A DNA stretch of 64,000 bases from Bacillota bacterium (GCA_023407575.1 JAEYLX010000026.1:571883-635882), one strand, 5' to 3'. Positions 18,728 to 29,031 are shown, numbered from the stretch's first letter. Program-made: numbers and translations. The notes: a model not told the origin generated them from the sequence alone.

Positions 18728-19165
18728 TTATTTGGTTTCTACTAATGCTAGATCAAGCGCATCCTGTATTGCATCCAGCAGTATTTGCTGCGTATATTGA
18801 CTATCTTCTTGAAGCTCTACCTCTTCAAATGGTACATCGTTGTAAAGCTGAGTTGTGATTGCATCCAGTGAAGGCTCAATTAGAGGATACATCGTTGACA
18901 CTGCTTCATCAATATTAACGATTTCCACAGAATTGATATGGCTCTTATCTACAACTACTTCAATATCGTAAGCCATATTATTCAAGGTGATAGAGGAATT
19001 GTATTTACCGGGTGTATAAATGTTTGCTTCATCAGAGGAAGTTTTATCGTCTTTATCTCGGAACATAAATATGAGGAGTAAGATTAATAAGATACCTAAT
19101 GCTGCGAAAATCACAGTATATATGATTTCTTTGAGTTGGATAACGACTATTTTGGTCTTTGCCAT
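18728..19165 (-). CDS. Membrane-anchored FMN-binding-domain-like protein
   Basis: The product has 145 residues. GGAGGG lies 6 bases before the ATG at 19165, so the 10-residue longer form is rejected. One transmembrane helix (about 12-36) is followed by an extracytoplasmic domain. That domain has PGKYNSSITLNNMAYDIEVVVD, INSVEIVNIDE and QYTQQILLDAIQDAL, a pattern like the small FMN_bind domains (G.Y......I.V.v..g.I..i.i). The Ser/Thr that covalently carries FMN in Rnf/Nqr proteins is not obvious, so flavin binding is uncertain. It is divergent from addB. Confidence 0.55.
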   Translation of the reverse strand: MAKTKIVVIQLKEIIYTVIFAALGILLILLLIFMFRDKDDKTSSDEANIYTPGKYNSSITLNNMAYDIEVVVDKSHINSVEIVNIDEAVSTMYPLIEPSLDAITTQLYNDVPFEEVELQEDSQYTQQILLDAIQDALDLALVETK

Positions 19166-19384
19166 GTCTACCCTCCAGAGCATGATATGCTTCATGTCTT
19201 AATTCTTACTATATATTATTAATCACAAATGTAAATTATGCAGATTAATTACAATCGAAGGATTATTCAATTGACGAATTTGTGTTACTCACTCAAATTG
19301 TAACAGTTCCACCATAAGCTCGATTTCGCTTTGGTTATTCAGTTGTCATAAATTCGATGATTGTGGCAGAAGGGAGGCTATTTT

Positions 19385-22300
19385 ATGTCCTTACAACTCT
19401 TTCTTGGGAGTGCCGGATCCGGTAAATCCTATCAATTATATAAAGAGGTCATTGAAGAATCTAGAAAGAATCCGGATACAAATTATTTGGTAATCGTTCC
19501 AGAGCAGTTTACCTTGCAAACCCAGAAGGATATTGTAACCCTGCACCCGGAACACGGTGTCATGAATGTAGATATCCTTAGTTTCTTGCGCTTTGCCTAT
19601 CGTATTTTCGAAGAGGTAGGAGGAAATGACCTGCCCATCCTTGAGGATACCGGAAAAAGTATGGTACTTAGAAAGGTAGTTTCTTTGAAACGAAAGGAGC
19701 TCATTCTATTTGGTGCCAATGTAAAAAAGACGGGCTTTATTAATGAATTGAAATCTCTAATTTCGGAGTTATATCAGTATAATGTTTCAGATGATGATTT
19801 TGATAAGATGCAGGAAATCTCCCGGAAGAAGCCGGTGCTTAAGGCAAAGCTTGCTGATTTATTTACTATTTATGAAGGATTTCGGACCTTTATGAAGGAA
19901 AGATACATTGCTGCCGAAGAAATCCTGGTAGTACTTAACCAAGTCATTGACCGTTCTAATTGGTTGAAAGACACAGTGATTTGCTTAGATGGCTTTACTG
20001 GATTTACACCCTGCCAATATCAATTACTGCTAAAGATGCTAAAGTACGCTAAAAAGGTAATGATTACGGTTACCCTTGATTCAAGAGAACCGTTAAGTGA
20101 TGAGATGCTGGAGCATCAGCTGTTTGGATTAAGTAAAAAAACGATACATAAGCTACATCAGCTCGCAAAAGAGGCGGGTGCAGAGATTGAAGAACCTGTA
20201 TATGCACAGCAGAGAAGTAATAGTGATTTACCATTTCGTTTTAGAAATTCAAAGGCGCTTGCTTCATTAGAACGTAATTTATTTCGTTATCCCTATCAGA
20301 GTTATAGAGAACAGCAAACAGATATTACAATTCATGCAACCAAGGATTCTAATGCTGAAGTTGCTTTTGTCACAAGAGAAATAAAGCGTCTTGTGAGAGA
20401 AGAGGGGTATCGCTATCAGGAGATTGCGGTGGTGACTGGTGATATTAAAGAGTATTCCAGACCTGTAAAAAAACAATTTCTGCAAGCAAACATACCATGT
20501 TTTATTGATTATAAGAAAGATATTTTAAATAATCCATTTGTAGAGCTATTAAGGGCAGCAGTGGTAGTAGTTAGTGAAGAATTCAGCTACGAGGGAGTTT
20601 TTCGATATCTGCGAACCGGTTTATCTGATCTAGCCACTGACGAGATTGATATTTTGGAAAATTACGTACTGGCAACAGGCATTAGAGGATATAAAAAATG
20701 GTCAGAACCCTTTAAAAGAGGATATAAGAGTAAGGATAATATTTCTTTGGAGAAAATTAATGAGATTCGTCTTAAGCTTTTAGAGGAAATAGAACCCTTA
20801 TATGAGTGCTTAAAGAATAAAGAAAAGACCTTAAGAGATTATACCACAGCACTCTATGAACTTGGTGTAAGACTAGGTATTGAGGGGAAGTTGGAAGGAT
20901 TACGGGTAAGGCTAATCGAAGATCAACAGCCCCTCATTGCCAAAGAGTTTGAACAGGTTTACAAAATTGTCATGGAGTTGTATGACCAGATGGTACTTCT
21001 CTTAGGGGATGAGAATTGCAGCCTTAAAGAATTCGCTGATATTTTAGATACAGGGTTTGTTGAGGTTAAGGTTGGGCTAATTCCTCCCGGGGTGGATGAA
21101 GTTGTAATTGGTGACACGGAACGTACGAGATTAAAGGACATTAAGGTATTATTCTTTATAGGAGTAAATGAAGGAATTATCCCCAAAGCAATCGGAAGTG
21201 GTGGAATTCTTTCTGATACGGAACGTGAATTGTTGATAAGTAACGAGATTGAACTTGCTCCTACCAAAAGGCAGCAAGCCTTCACCGAACAATTTTACAT
21301 ATACCTCAACATGACAAAGCCTAAAGAAAAACTATATATCAGTTATCATAAGTTAAACGAAGATGGGAAGTCAAAGAATCCATCCTTCCTGATTGGTAAG
21401 TTGTTACAGCTATTTCCACTGCTTAAGATTACGGATGAAGATGAAGATCTTAAAGATGTTCAGCATGTGCTTAGAGATAATGGTCTTAGCTTTTTAGCCG
21501 AAGGCTTGAGAGATCATGCGCTAAAAGAAACCACGGATTTATGGAAAGAACTATACCTGTATTATCGAACGCAGCAAGAAAACTCCGAGATACTGGATAA
21601 GCTGGTACAAGGAGCTTATTATCAGAACAAAGAATCCGGGATAACAAAGGAAGCTGCTAAGCTCTTATATGGGATGGAGTTAAAGGGAAGTGTTACACGA
21701 CTAGAACGTTATGCGGGGTGTGCCTTTGCGCATTTTATGACCTATGGTCTTTCACTGCAGGAGCGTCAGGAATATAAACTGGCGGTTCCTGACATCGGTA
21801 ATATCTTTCACAACGCCATTGATCACTTTTCGAAAAGGCTGGATAGTGGAGAATATAACTGGCATACACTTCCGGAGGAGCTTAGGGAACAATGGGCTGT
21901 AGAGAGTGTTAGTCATGCAGTAGAACTATACGAGTCCTCGATTTTTAAAAGTACAAAGCGAAATGAGTATCTGGTAAAGCGAATTGAACGTATTACAACA
22001 CGTACTCTGTGGGCTTTATGTAATCAAATTAAACAGGGATCATTTGAACCCTCGGGCTATGAGATGCCATTTTATCATATTCCAGACTCGAGTATGACCT
22101 TACAAGGCCGAATAGACAGACTGGATTTGTATGAAGATGAGAACAGAGTCCTGGTTCGTGTTGTGGATTATAAATCAGGTAATACCTTCTTTGATTTGAC
22201 CAGCATTTACCATGGTCTGCAACAGCAGCTTTCTGTATATCTAAGTGCTGCAATGGATTACTTGAAAAAGAAACATCCCACAAAAGAGATTATACCTTCT

Positions 22301-22777
22301 GGAATTTTTTACTACCATATTGATGATCCGATTGTCGATAAATCAGAACAGTCGGAAGAAGAAATCTATAAGAGTCTTCGTATGAATGGTCTGGTAAACG
22401 GGGACAAGACAGTCATTGCACTAATGGATCAAAAATTGGCGGGTGCTGACGGAACCTTAACGGCATCCAGCAAATCGGATATTATACCAGTGGAGACAAA
22501 TAAAGAAGGCGAGCTTAATAAGAGGTCGGTAACAGCGTCCAATCTCCAGATAAATGCACTTGTGGAGTATGTTAATGAGAAGCTTACGAGGGATGGTAAA
22601 CAAATACTGGAGGGTGATGCAATCCTCAATCCATATCGTATAGGGGAAAGAACAGCCTGTGACTATTGTGAGTATAAGGGAGCTTGTGGCTTCGACATTC
22701 GATTACCAGGGCATAACTATCGTAATCTTGCTAAGAAGCCAGTGGATGAAATTAAGAAAGAAATCTGGGGCGAATAA
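19385..22777 (+). CDS. addB: ATP-dependent helicase/nuclease subunit B (AddB)
   Basis: AddB and AddA form the Firmicute counterpart of RecBCD, processing double-strand ends for recombination at Chi sites. The 1130-residue protein begins MSLQLFLGSAGSGKS with a Walker A loop in a helicase-like domain. The C-terminal nuclease domain has VVDYKSG. Four cysteines suited to the AddB iron-sulfur cluster are present: C779 (YAGCAFAHF), and C1092, C1095 and C1101 (CDYCEYKGAC). The ATG at 19385 is preceded by GGGAGG at 8 bases; an upstream in-frame ATG at 19361 has no ribosome site. addA follows after 127 bp. Confidence 0.95.
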   Translation: MSLQLFLGSAGSGKSYQLYKEVIEESRKNPDTNYLVIVPEQFTLQTQKDIVTLHPEHGVMNVDILSFLRFAYRIFEEVGGNDLPILEDTGKSMVLRKVVSLKRKELILFGANVKKTGFINELKSLISELYQYNVSDDDFDKMQEISRKKPVLKAKLADLFTIYEGFRTFMKERYIAAEEILVVLNQVIDRSNWLKDTVICLDGFTGFTPCQYQLLLKMLKYAKKVMITVTLDSREPLSDEMLEHQLFGLSKKTIHKLHQLAKEAGAEIEEPVYAQQRSNSDLPFRFRNSKALASLERNLFRYPYQSYREQQTDITIHATKDSNAEVAFVTREIKRLVREEGYRYQEIAVVTGDIKEYSRPVKKQFLQANIPCFIDYKKDILNNPFVELLRAAVVVVSEEFSYEGVFRYLRTGLSDLATDEIDILENYVLATGIRGYKKWSEPFKRGYKSKDNISLEKINEIRLKLLEEIEPLYECLKNKEKTLRDYTTALYELGVRLGIEGKLEGLRVRLIEDQQPLIAKEFEQVYKIVMELYDQMVLLLGDENCSLKEFADILDTGFVEVKVGLIPPGVDEVVIGDTERTRLKDIKVLFFIGVNEGIIPKAIGSGGILSDTERELLISNEIELAPTKRQQAFTEQFYIYLNMTKPKEKLYISYHKLNEDGKSKNPSFLIGKLLQLFPLLKITDEDEDLKDVQHVLRDNGLSFLAEGLRDHALKETTDLWKELYLYYRTQQENSEILDKLVQGAYYQNKESGITKEAAKLLYGMELKGSVTRLERYAGCAFAHFMTYGLSLQERQEYKLAVPDIGNIFHNAIDHFSKRLDSGEYNWHTLPEELREQWAVESVSHAVELYESSIFKSTKRNEYLVKRIERITTRTLWALCNQIKQGSFEPSGYEMPFYHIPDSSMTLQGRIDRLDLYEDENRVLVRVVDYKSGNTFFDLTSIYHGLQQQLSVYLSAAMDYLKKKHPTKEIIPSGIFYYHIDDPIVDKSEQSEEEIYKSLRMNGLVNGDKTVIALMDQKLAGADGTLTASSKSDIIPVETNKEGELNKRSVTASNLQINALVEYVNEKLTRDGKQILEGDAILNPYRIGERTACDYCEYKGACGFDIRLPGHNYRNLAKKPVDEIKKEIWGE

Positions 22778-22904
22778 AACAGAGTAGTGCTAACGCAAAC
22801 AGGATAATCAATATAGAATTTTTAAGGGATGCAATAGTATTGGTATGAAATCACAAAAAACTAGGTGTTACAAATATCTATGAATGAAGTAAAAGGAGTT
22901 ACGG

Positions 22905-25900
22905 ATGAGTTGGACAGAGGCGCAACAAAAGGTGATTGATACGAGAAATAAGAATTTGCTGGTTTCAGCGGCAGCAGGGTCCGGAAAGACCGCAGTTCTG
23001 GTGGAGCGTATTATAACGATGATATCGGAGGGAGACAAGCCTCTGGATATTGATCGTTTATTAGTCGTTACTTTTACAAATGCTGCAGCAGCTGAGATGA
23101 GAGAGCGTATTGGTAAAGCAATTGATTCAAAGCTTCAATTACAACCGGATAACCTTCATCTGCAAAAGCAGATGTCCTTGCTTCAGAGTGCACAGATTAC
23201 TACGATACACAGCTTTTGCTTGAACGTTATTCGTAATTATTTTCATAGAATTGATCTTGATCCTTCATTCAAAATTGCGGAAGAATCAGAAATAACTTTA
23301 ATGAAATCTGATGTTGTCCAGGATATATTAGAACGATGGTATGAAGAGGGAAGTGAGGAATTTCATTCCTTTGTGGAAAGCTATTCCCGCTCAAAATCAG
23401 ATGAACCTTTAGAAGGACTTATTCTACAACTGTATAATTTTTCCATGAGTGATCCTTGGCCTGAAAGATGGTTAAAAGACAAAGAAAAGGTATTTGAGAT
23501 TCAAACTCTGGAAGAGATGTATGAAGCTGCCTGGATGCAACAGTTGATGGATTATATTCAATCTGTGCTTGGTGATCTATCGCAAAAGAATGCCATGGCG
23601 GTTAGAATATGCCAGGAGGAAGGTGGACCATCTGCTTATCTGCCAGCACTTATGTCTGACAGGGATAGGTTAGACCAGTTTAGAAGGGTTAATTCCTATC
23701 AAGAAGGTGCTGCTGTTTTTTCAAACGTTTCCTTTGACCGCTTATCAAATAAAAAAGATGTAACGGTACTTGATTGGAAAAAAGACAAAGTAAAGGCATT
23801 ACGTGAGGAAGTTAAGAAAGGCATGAAAGATATCTCCGCCCAATTCTTTTTCCAGACACCGGAGGAAATGCTTTCAGATATAATGGCAGTTAAGCCTGTG
23901 ATGCAGGTGTTATTTCAACTTACACTTGAGTTTATGGAGCAATTTGCAAAAAAGAAGGAAGAAAAAAATCTAATCGACTTTAATGATCTGGAACACTTTG
24001 CTTTGAAAATACTAATTGATGGTGAAACCTCTTTACCAACACCTGCGGCTAAGGAACTTAGTGAAATCTTTGAGGAGATTCTCATTGATGAATATCAAGA
24101 TAGCAACATGGTTCAAGAAACCATTCTAAGGAGTATTTCTCGCGAGGATGACGGAGTTCCGAATCGGTTCATGGTAGGAGATGTAAAACAAAGTATCTAT
24201 AAGTTTCGATTGGCCATGCCGGAGATTTTCATGGAGAAGTACGCCAAATATCAAAATATTGATAGAGACGAAGATGGAAGCGTTAACTTATATCAAAAAA
24301 TTGATCTGGATAAGAACTTTCGAAGCAGAGACGGAGTACTTCAGTATGTTAATCAGATTTTCGAGCAAATCATGCAGCCAAGCGTGGGAGGAATCCATTA
24401 TGATGACGCTGCTGCTTTAAAGTACGGTGGCTTATATGAAGGACCTTTGCTGGATTTGTCGGGTAATGCTGAAAAATACGATTCTATTAGCATAGAAAGC
24501 CGAATTGCGAAGGAAGTTGACCTTCTTTTAATAACTGAAGAAGACCTTGAAATAGCCCCCAAGGAGGCTTCTTTACAAAATGAGTTAAAGGATGTAATCC
24601 AAGAGGAGGCTTCAGATCAGGCTACAGATGTAGATCAACCAGATGAAGTGGAATATACGAAGAAGGAAATGGAAGCAAGAGCGATTGTCAGAAAGATAAA
24701 GGAGCTCACAGATCCAGACACGGGCATGCTGGTTACAGATAAGGCAACAAAAAGACTACGTCCAGCAAACTATGGAGATATTGTTATATTACTGCGTAGC
24801 ATGTCCAACTGGTCCGAGGTATTTGTCAATACGTTAATGCAGGAGGGAATCCCTGCGTACGCTGATACCGGCACTGGATATTTTCAGACCCTTGAGATCA
24901 GGGCAGTACTTAATATGCTTAAGATCATCGATAATCCAAGACAGGATATTCCCTTGGTGGGTGTATTGTATTCCCCTATGGTAGGACTAACGACAACTGA
25001 ACTCGCCATGGTACGTACGGCGAATAGAACAAATGGGATGTACCAGGCACTCCATCAGTATGTGGAAGAGAACGAAGCTGGGGAACTAAAGGAGAAGCTT
25101 AGTCGATTCCTGGAACAGTTGATGTACCTTCGATCCCTGGTCAATCATACCCCAATCCATGAACTTATTGGAATAGTACTGGAGCTTACGGGGTATTACT
25201 ACTATGCCTTTGCAATGCCGGGCGGAGTGCAGAGACGAGCAAACCTGGATATGCTGATATCTCGTGCAGTACGTTTTGAAAACAGCAGCTTCAGTGGATT
25301 GTTTCATTTCATTCGCTATATAGAGAAACTGCAAAAATATGAAGTGGACTTCGGCGAGGCATCCGTTGCAGGTGGTCAAGAAGATACGGTTCGTATCATG
25401 AGTATTCATAAAAGTAAAGGTCTTGAATTTCCTGTTGTATTTGTAGCAGGTATGAGTAAACAGTTCAATACACAGGATTTACGAAGCAGTGTGGTATTAC
25501 ATAATGAAATTGGTATCGGACCAGAATATATTGATAGTGTGCATAGAACGAAAATTTCTACTTTAATAAAAAAAGCAATTCAAAAGAAAATGCAGATAGA
25601 AAATCTGGGTGAGGAGCTGCGTGTACTATATGTCGCAATGACCAGAGCCAAAGAGAAACTGATTCTTACAGGTTATATAAAATCGTTAAAATGTATAGAA
25701 GAAAAAGAATTCACCTTCTTTGAACTGTTATCTGCTAAGAGCTATATGGACTGGGTTCTTCCCGCAATGCTAAACCGTATGGGAGTTACAGAGGAATTGC
25801 TGAAAACACCCTACACGGCTGCTAATATCGGAATGCAAATACAAGTGATTTCACATCTTGAGTTACTGCAAGGAGAAATTACGAAGCAATTATTCCTGGA

Positions 25901-26810
25901 ACTGGACCAAGAAAGCCTATTGGGTATTAATTCAGAAATTACCTATAATGCTGAATTAAAGGACGAGATAAAATCCAGGTTTGGATATGAATATCCGTAT
26001 GCCAATGAAACGGGATTAAAAATTAAAATGACCGTATCAGAGCTTAAAAAGTTGGGACAAGAGTTGGATGAGGAAGATAGTGTCTCATTATTTTCAAATA
26101 AACAAGCCACTAAGCTCGAGAGTAAAAACAAGATAGAAAATGCTATTATGCTTGGTAATGAGAAGAATATGGAGAATAAAATTGATGATAAAATCAATAA
26201 TACTGTCCAAAATTCAATCAGTGATAAACCAGAAAACAATATTCCCAGTGGGGAAACGTATATTCCTGAATTTATTCAGCAAAGGCAGACCACAATGTCT
26301 GGCACCGACCGCGGTACCTTATATCATAAGGTGTTGGAGATACTTGACCTAACCAAAATTAATACAAAAGACGAGCTGAAAAAGGAGCTGGAGCTTTTAG
26401 TTCAGCAGGGTCGCATGAAGCAGGAGGAGATAAATAGGCTTAATATAACCTACATTTCTGGCTTTATCTTTAGTAAAGTTGCGGGTCGAATGAGAAAAGC
26501 GCAGATAAAACATAAGCTTTATAAAGAGAAACAATTCGTTATGGGAATAAAAGCGTCAGAGGTATTAAAAGAATTTGATAGTCAGGAATTAGTCCTGATA
26601 CAGGGTATCATAGACGTATATTTTGAAGAAGAGGACGGGATAGTCCTACTCGATTATAAGTCGGACTTAGTAAAGACTGAGAAGGAGTTAATAAAGCGTT
26701 ATAAGGTTCAGTTAGATTATTATCAGCGAGCCTTAGAACAAATGTTAGGTAAGAGAGTGAAGGAAAGGATTATATATTCCTTGTCTCTTGGAAAGGAAAT
26801 ATCGTTGTAA
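22905..26810 (+). CDS. addA: ATP-dependent helicase/nuclease subunit A (AddA)
   Basis: The product has 1301 residues, start preceded by AGGAG. UvrD/Rep-type helicase motifs run in order: AAAGSGKTAV (I), TFTNAAAAEMRERI (Ia), LIDEYQDSN (II), VGDVKQSIYKFR (III), MSIHKSKGLEFPVVF (V) and VLYVAMTRAKE (VI). The C-terminal RecB-like nuclease has GIIDVYF and LLDYKSD. The protein is the 3'-5' translocating helicase and one of the two nucleases of the complex. A linker of about 45 residues rich in Asn, Lys, Glu and Ser (about 1070-1115) lies just before the nuclease domain and looks locally expanded. Confidence 0.96.
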   Translation: MSWTEAQQKVIDTRNKNLLVSAAAGSGKTAVLVERIITMISEGDKPLDIDRLLVVTFTNAAAAEMRERIGKAIDSKLQLQPDNLHLQKQMSLLQSAQITTIHSFCLNVIRNYFHRIDLDPSFKIAEESEITLMKSDVVQDILERWYEEGSEEFHSFVESYSRSKSDEPLEGLILQLYNFSMSDPWPERWLKDKEKVFEIQTLEEMYEAAWMQQLMDYIQSVLGDLSQKNAMAVRICQEEGGPSAYLPALMSDRDRLDQFRRVNSYQEGAAVFSNVSFDRLSNKKDVTVLDWKKDKVKALREEVKKGMKDISAQFFFQTPEEMLSDIMAVKPVMQVLFQLTLEFMEQFAKKKEEKNLIDFNDLEHFALKILIDGETSLPTPAAKELSEIFEEILIDEYQDSNMVQETILRSISREDDGVPNRFMVGDVKQSIYKFRLAMPEIFMEKYAKYQNIDRDEDGSVNLYQKIDLDKNFRSRDGVLQYVNQIFEQIMQPSVGGIHYDDAAALKYGGLYEGPLLDLSGNAEKYDSISIESRIAKEVDLLLITEEDLEIAPKEASLQNELKDVIQEEASDQATDVDQPDEVEYTKKEMEARAIVRKIKELTDPDTGMLVTDKATKRLRPANYGDIVILLRSMSNWSEVFVNTLMQEGIPAYADTGTGYFQTLEIRAVLNMLKIIDNPRQDIPLVGVLYSPMVGLTTTELAMVRTANRTNGMYQALHQYVEENEAGELKEKLSRFLEQLMYLRSLVNHTPIHELIGIVLELTGYYYYAFAMPGGVQRRANLDMLISRAVRFENSSFSGLFHFIRYIEKLQKYEVDFGEASVAGGQEDTVRIMSIHKSKGLEFPVVFVAGMSKQFNTQDLRSSVVLHNEIGIGPEYIDSVHRTKISTLIKKAIQKKMQIENLGEELRVLYVAMTRAKEKLILTGYIKSLKCIEEKEFTFFELLSAKSYMDWVLPAMLNRMGVTEELLKTPYTAANIGMQIQVISHLELLQGEITKQLFLELDQESLLGINSEITYNAELKDEIKSRFGYEYPYANETGLKIKMTVSELKKLGQELDEEDSVSLFSNKQATKLESKNKIENAIMLGNEKNMENKIDDKINNTVQNSISDKPENNIPSGETYIPEFIQQRQTTMSGTDRGTLYHKVLEILDLTKINTKDELKKELELLVQQGRMKQEEINRLNITYISGFIFSKVAGRMRKAQIKHKLYKEKQFVMGIKASEVLKEFDSQELVLIQGIIDVYFEEEDGIVLLDYKSDLVKTEKELIKRYKVQLDYYQRALEQMLGKRVKERIIYSLSLGKEISL

Positions 26811-27060
26811 TTAACTCAAATTTCTCGCTCAATATTTTTGTTTGATAAGATCTGTGCAATGAGTAAATACATTCTTCATTTATTTGAACTGATTTTATTA
26901 AGCAAAATATTATATTGCGAAGGGTGAGTAACTAATTTGAGTGGTTTGCTTAAAGTCAGTAACACGTGGTATAGACGAATGGAAGTTGGGTACACTCTTA
27001 AAAACAGAAGACCAATCTTAATTAAAATTAGAAAAAGTTATGTTTGAAGGGTGTGTTCCT

Positions 27061-27291
27061 ATGAGTAAGATGAAAGAAAAGAAAATTGATTTAAATAATT
27101 TAAAACCGGAAGAGACTAAGAAATATGAGATAGCGAAAGAGCTGGGTTATCTTGATAAGGTAATGGATACCGGTTGGAAATCACTAACCGCAAAAGAGTC
27201 TGGAAGAATTGGCGGTATTATGACCAGGATGAAGAAGGAAGAACAGAAAAAGCGAGAAAGTGAAGAAGACAAGAGTAGTGCAATACAATAA
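27061..27291 (+). CDS. Small acid-soluble spore protein, alpha/beta type
   Basis: The product has 76 residues. SASPs coat spore DNA and protect it from UV and heat. The family core is present: KKYEIAKELGY, where the spore protease GPR would cut after the Glu, then WKSLTAKESGRIGGIMTRMKK, equivalent to the conserved GxxGG segment. It is more divergent than the major SASPs: the N-terminus is Lys-rich (MSKMKEKKIDLNNLKPEE) and the C-terminus is a charged tail. The ATG at 27061 is chosen for its nearby AAGGGTG and because the seven residues before it look unrelated to SASPs. Confidence 0.8.
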   Translation: MSKMKEKKIDLNNLKPEETKKYEIAKELGYLDKVMDTGWKSLTAKESGRIGGIMTRMKKEEQKKRESEEDKSSAIQ

Positions 27292-27294
27292 AGG

Positions 27295-27366
27295 AAAGCT
27301 GAATGTTATTTCCAGTCAATTTGCCATTAAAATGGTAAATCTATTGAAATAATATTCAGCTTTTTC
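27295..27366 (+). terminator. Terminator of the SASP gene
   Basis: Long arms (27295-27312 with 27345-27361, near-perfect) enclose an inner hairpin (tttgccatt with aatggtaaa) and end in TTTTTC. It starts directly after the stop codon. Confidence 0.8.
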
Positions 27367-27447
27367 TTGGTTTTAAATAGTTCTGTTCAGAAAGAACCAA
27401 ACAGCGAGGAAACCGTAGTTTTTCGAGCTTAGTCCTATATTGTTGAC

Positions 27448-28608
27448 TTAGTTTCTAATATTGATTGGCTGTAGTTTTAGGATATCTACACCTAAAAAGT
27501 TCTTAATTGCCACACATAAACCACCCAGTAAAATGGAGGTATCCTGCAATACAGAGGGAACAATTTGAATATAACTATTCATTTTGCTTGTTAAAGCTTG
27601 CTCAATTCGTTTTGTAATTTGCGGGAAGAATATCGTAAAGGAGCTATTGATTATTACAATATCAGGATTATAGGCATTCAGGATATTATTGACACCTACG
27701 GACATATACTTCACGAAGTCCTCCATAATCTGAATTGCATCTGCATCATCAGCTTGAAAGGCTACACTATAGTCTTCAAAAGATACTTCCTCGAGACCCT
27801 TCTTTTTCGCAAATTCTGCTAATAAGCTTCTTTCTGACACATATTGTTCCAAGCAGCCTTTATTACCACAGGGGCATTGTCTTCCATCCAACTCTATAAT
27901 GGTGTGACCAAATTCTCCAGCTCTTCCATTATAACCGGTATATAGTTTGTGATTAATTATAATACCAAGACCTATTCCGGAATGTACGCTGATATTAGCA
28001 ATATTTGCATAGTCATACTGGAAGGTGTTTTCACCGATTACAGAGAGATTTGCTTCGTTTTCCAGATAAACGGGTGCGTAGAAATGCTTCTCCAGATCCT
28101 GTGCTAACTGGATACCTGAAAGGTTATAATAAGGTGCAAAGGATACCTGGTTATTCATAATTACACCATGAATACCAAGAGTAATGCCCACCATTCCATA
28201 GGGAGCATCCTTTGGCAACTTCATAGATTCTATTAAGTCGATTAAAACATTAACAATATTTGCAGTATTCTTGGGAGTTTTAATTTGTTTGAGACTGCAT
28301 TCCTCCCCCGTAAGGTCGGATACTAAAGCGGAGATGGTATCAACTCCGATATCGATGCAGATAACATAACCAGCTTTCTTGTTGAGGCTTAAAAGAATTG
28401 GCTTTCTTCCAAGGCTGGTATCATCGCTACCGATTTCCAGTACTAGTTTTTTATTCATAAGCTCCTGCACGATTGCAGAAATAGTAGCTTTCGTTAAACC
28501 AAGGTGCTTCGCAATTGCGGCTCTTGATATGGCTACTGAATTGATGATGGTTTCTAAAACCAGATTTGTATTAATGTCGCGTATTAGTTCTTTACTGCCC
28601 GTTACCAT
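27448..28608 (-). CDS. ROK-family transcriptional repressor, probably XylR-type
   Basis: The product has 386 residues. An N-terminal winged helix (about 10-65: INSVAISRAAIAKHLGLTKATISAIVQELMNKKLV) precedes a ROK sugar-kinase-like domain. The domain has a phosphate-loop remnant (CIDIGVDTISALVSD) and the zinc motif CPCGNKGCLEQY. It is transcribed away from xylB across a 430-bp intergenic region. This arrangement is typical of XylR, which releases xyl promoters when xylose is bound. AAGGGGA lies 5 bases before the ATG. Assignment to xylose is from position and family, not from a ligand-site analysis. Confidence 0.82.
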   Translation of the reverse strand: MVTGSKELIRDINTNLVLETIINSVAISRAAIAKHLGLTKATISAIVQELMNKKLVLEIGSDDTSLGRKPILLSLNKKAGYVICIDIGVDTISALVSDLTGEECSLKQIKTPKNTANIVNVLIDLIESMKLPKDAPYGMVGITLGIHGVIMNNQVSFAPYYNLSGIQLAQDLEKHFYAPVYLENEANLSVIGENTFQYDYANIANISVHSGIGLGIIINHKLYTGYNGRAGEFGHTIIELDGRQCPCGNKGCLEQYVSERSLLAEFAKKKGLEEVSFEDYSVAFQADDADAIQIMEDFVKYMSVGVNNILNAYNPDIVIINSSFTIFFPQITKRIEQALTSKMNSYIQIVPSVLQDTSILLGGLCVAIKNFLGVDILKLQPINIRN

Positions 28609-28639
28609 AACAGTCCCCTTCGTATTCTTTATAATTTAA

Positions 28640-28730
28640 GCTATGCATCCATAGCATATCTGCAAATAGCATGACAAATACTTGTATCAACTATAAATTA
28701 TAACACTTTATCCTGTTCTATGCTAGCATA
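28640..28730. promoter_or_regulatory. Cluster of ATGCTA/TAGCAT sites between the ROK repressor and xylB
   Basis: Copies are gctatgcat (28640-28648), catagcat (28650-28657, inverted to the first), atagcat (28666-28672) and the perfect 12-bp palindrome tatgctagcata (28719-28730). They cluster at the repressor end of the gap and are plausible operators, although they do not resemble the well-known XylR box. Confidence 0.4.
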
Positions 28731-28881
28731 AAAAGAATTTTTTGGGAAGTGTTATTATTGTACCTGTTGACAGTCAAATGTTAAAATACTTACAGTAAAA
28801 ATGATGAATACCGTATATTATCATAAGATACATTTAAGATAAAAAATGGATTTCGGTCAGGAGTAAAGACATGCTTTCTCC

Positions 28882-28910
28882 TTGACTTTCAGCAAGCAAA
28901 TTGATATGAT
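28882..28910 (+). promoter_or_regulatory. xylB promoter
   Basis: TTGACT (28882-28887), 17-bp spacing, TATGAT (28905-28910). Its minus-35 lies in the right arm of an imperfect dyad (28856-28886: gtcaggag with ctccttgac, one-base bulge). A second candidate (TTGACA at 28767-28772, TACAGT at 28791-28796, 18 bp) lies farther upstream. Confidence 0.55.
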
Positions 28911-28964
28911 TAAAACAATATAGTTTATTCATCAAATTTATTGCTGATAAGCTAAAATGTCAAG

Positions 28965-29031
28965 CTGAAAGGAGCTCTGTCTCCTTTCAAAAAACTGAAA
29001 GGGGCATCCCCTTTCAAAAAACGGAAAGGGG
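28965..29031 (+). repeat. Tandem hairpins repeating the xylB ribosome-binding sequence
   Basis: The unit ctgaaaggRg...cctttcaaaaaa occurs at 28965 and 28995, each folding as a perfect 9-bp hairpin (28966-28974 with 28981-28989; 28996-29004 with 29008-29016). A third, unpaired copy, cggaaagggg (29022-29031), is the actual ribosome site 7 bases before the xylB start. The anti-Shine-Dalgarno strand of hairpin 2 could pair with either copy. Confidence 0.7.

Noticed and set aside
20959..21285. 108-codon antisense ORF within addB
   Set aside because: Shadow of a strongly supported gene, with no motif of its own.
26811..27060. Possible sigma-G promoter for the SASP gene
   Set aside because: GGTATA followed by CACTCTTA at about 19 bp is too weak a match to annotate.
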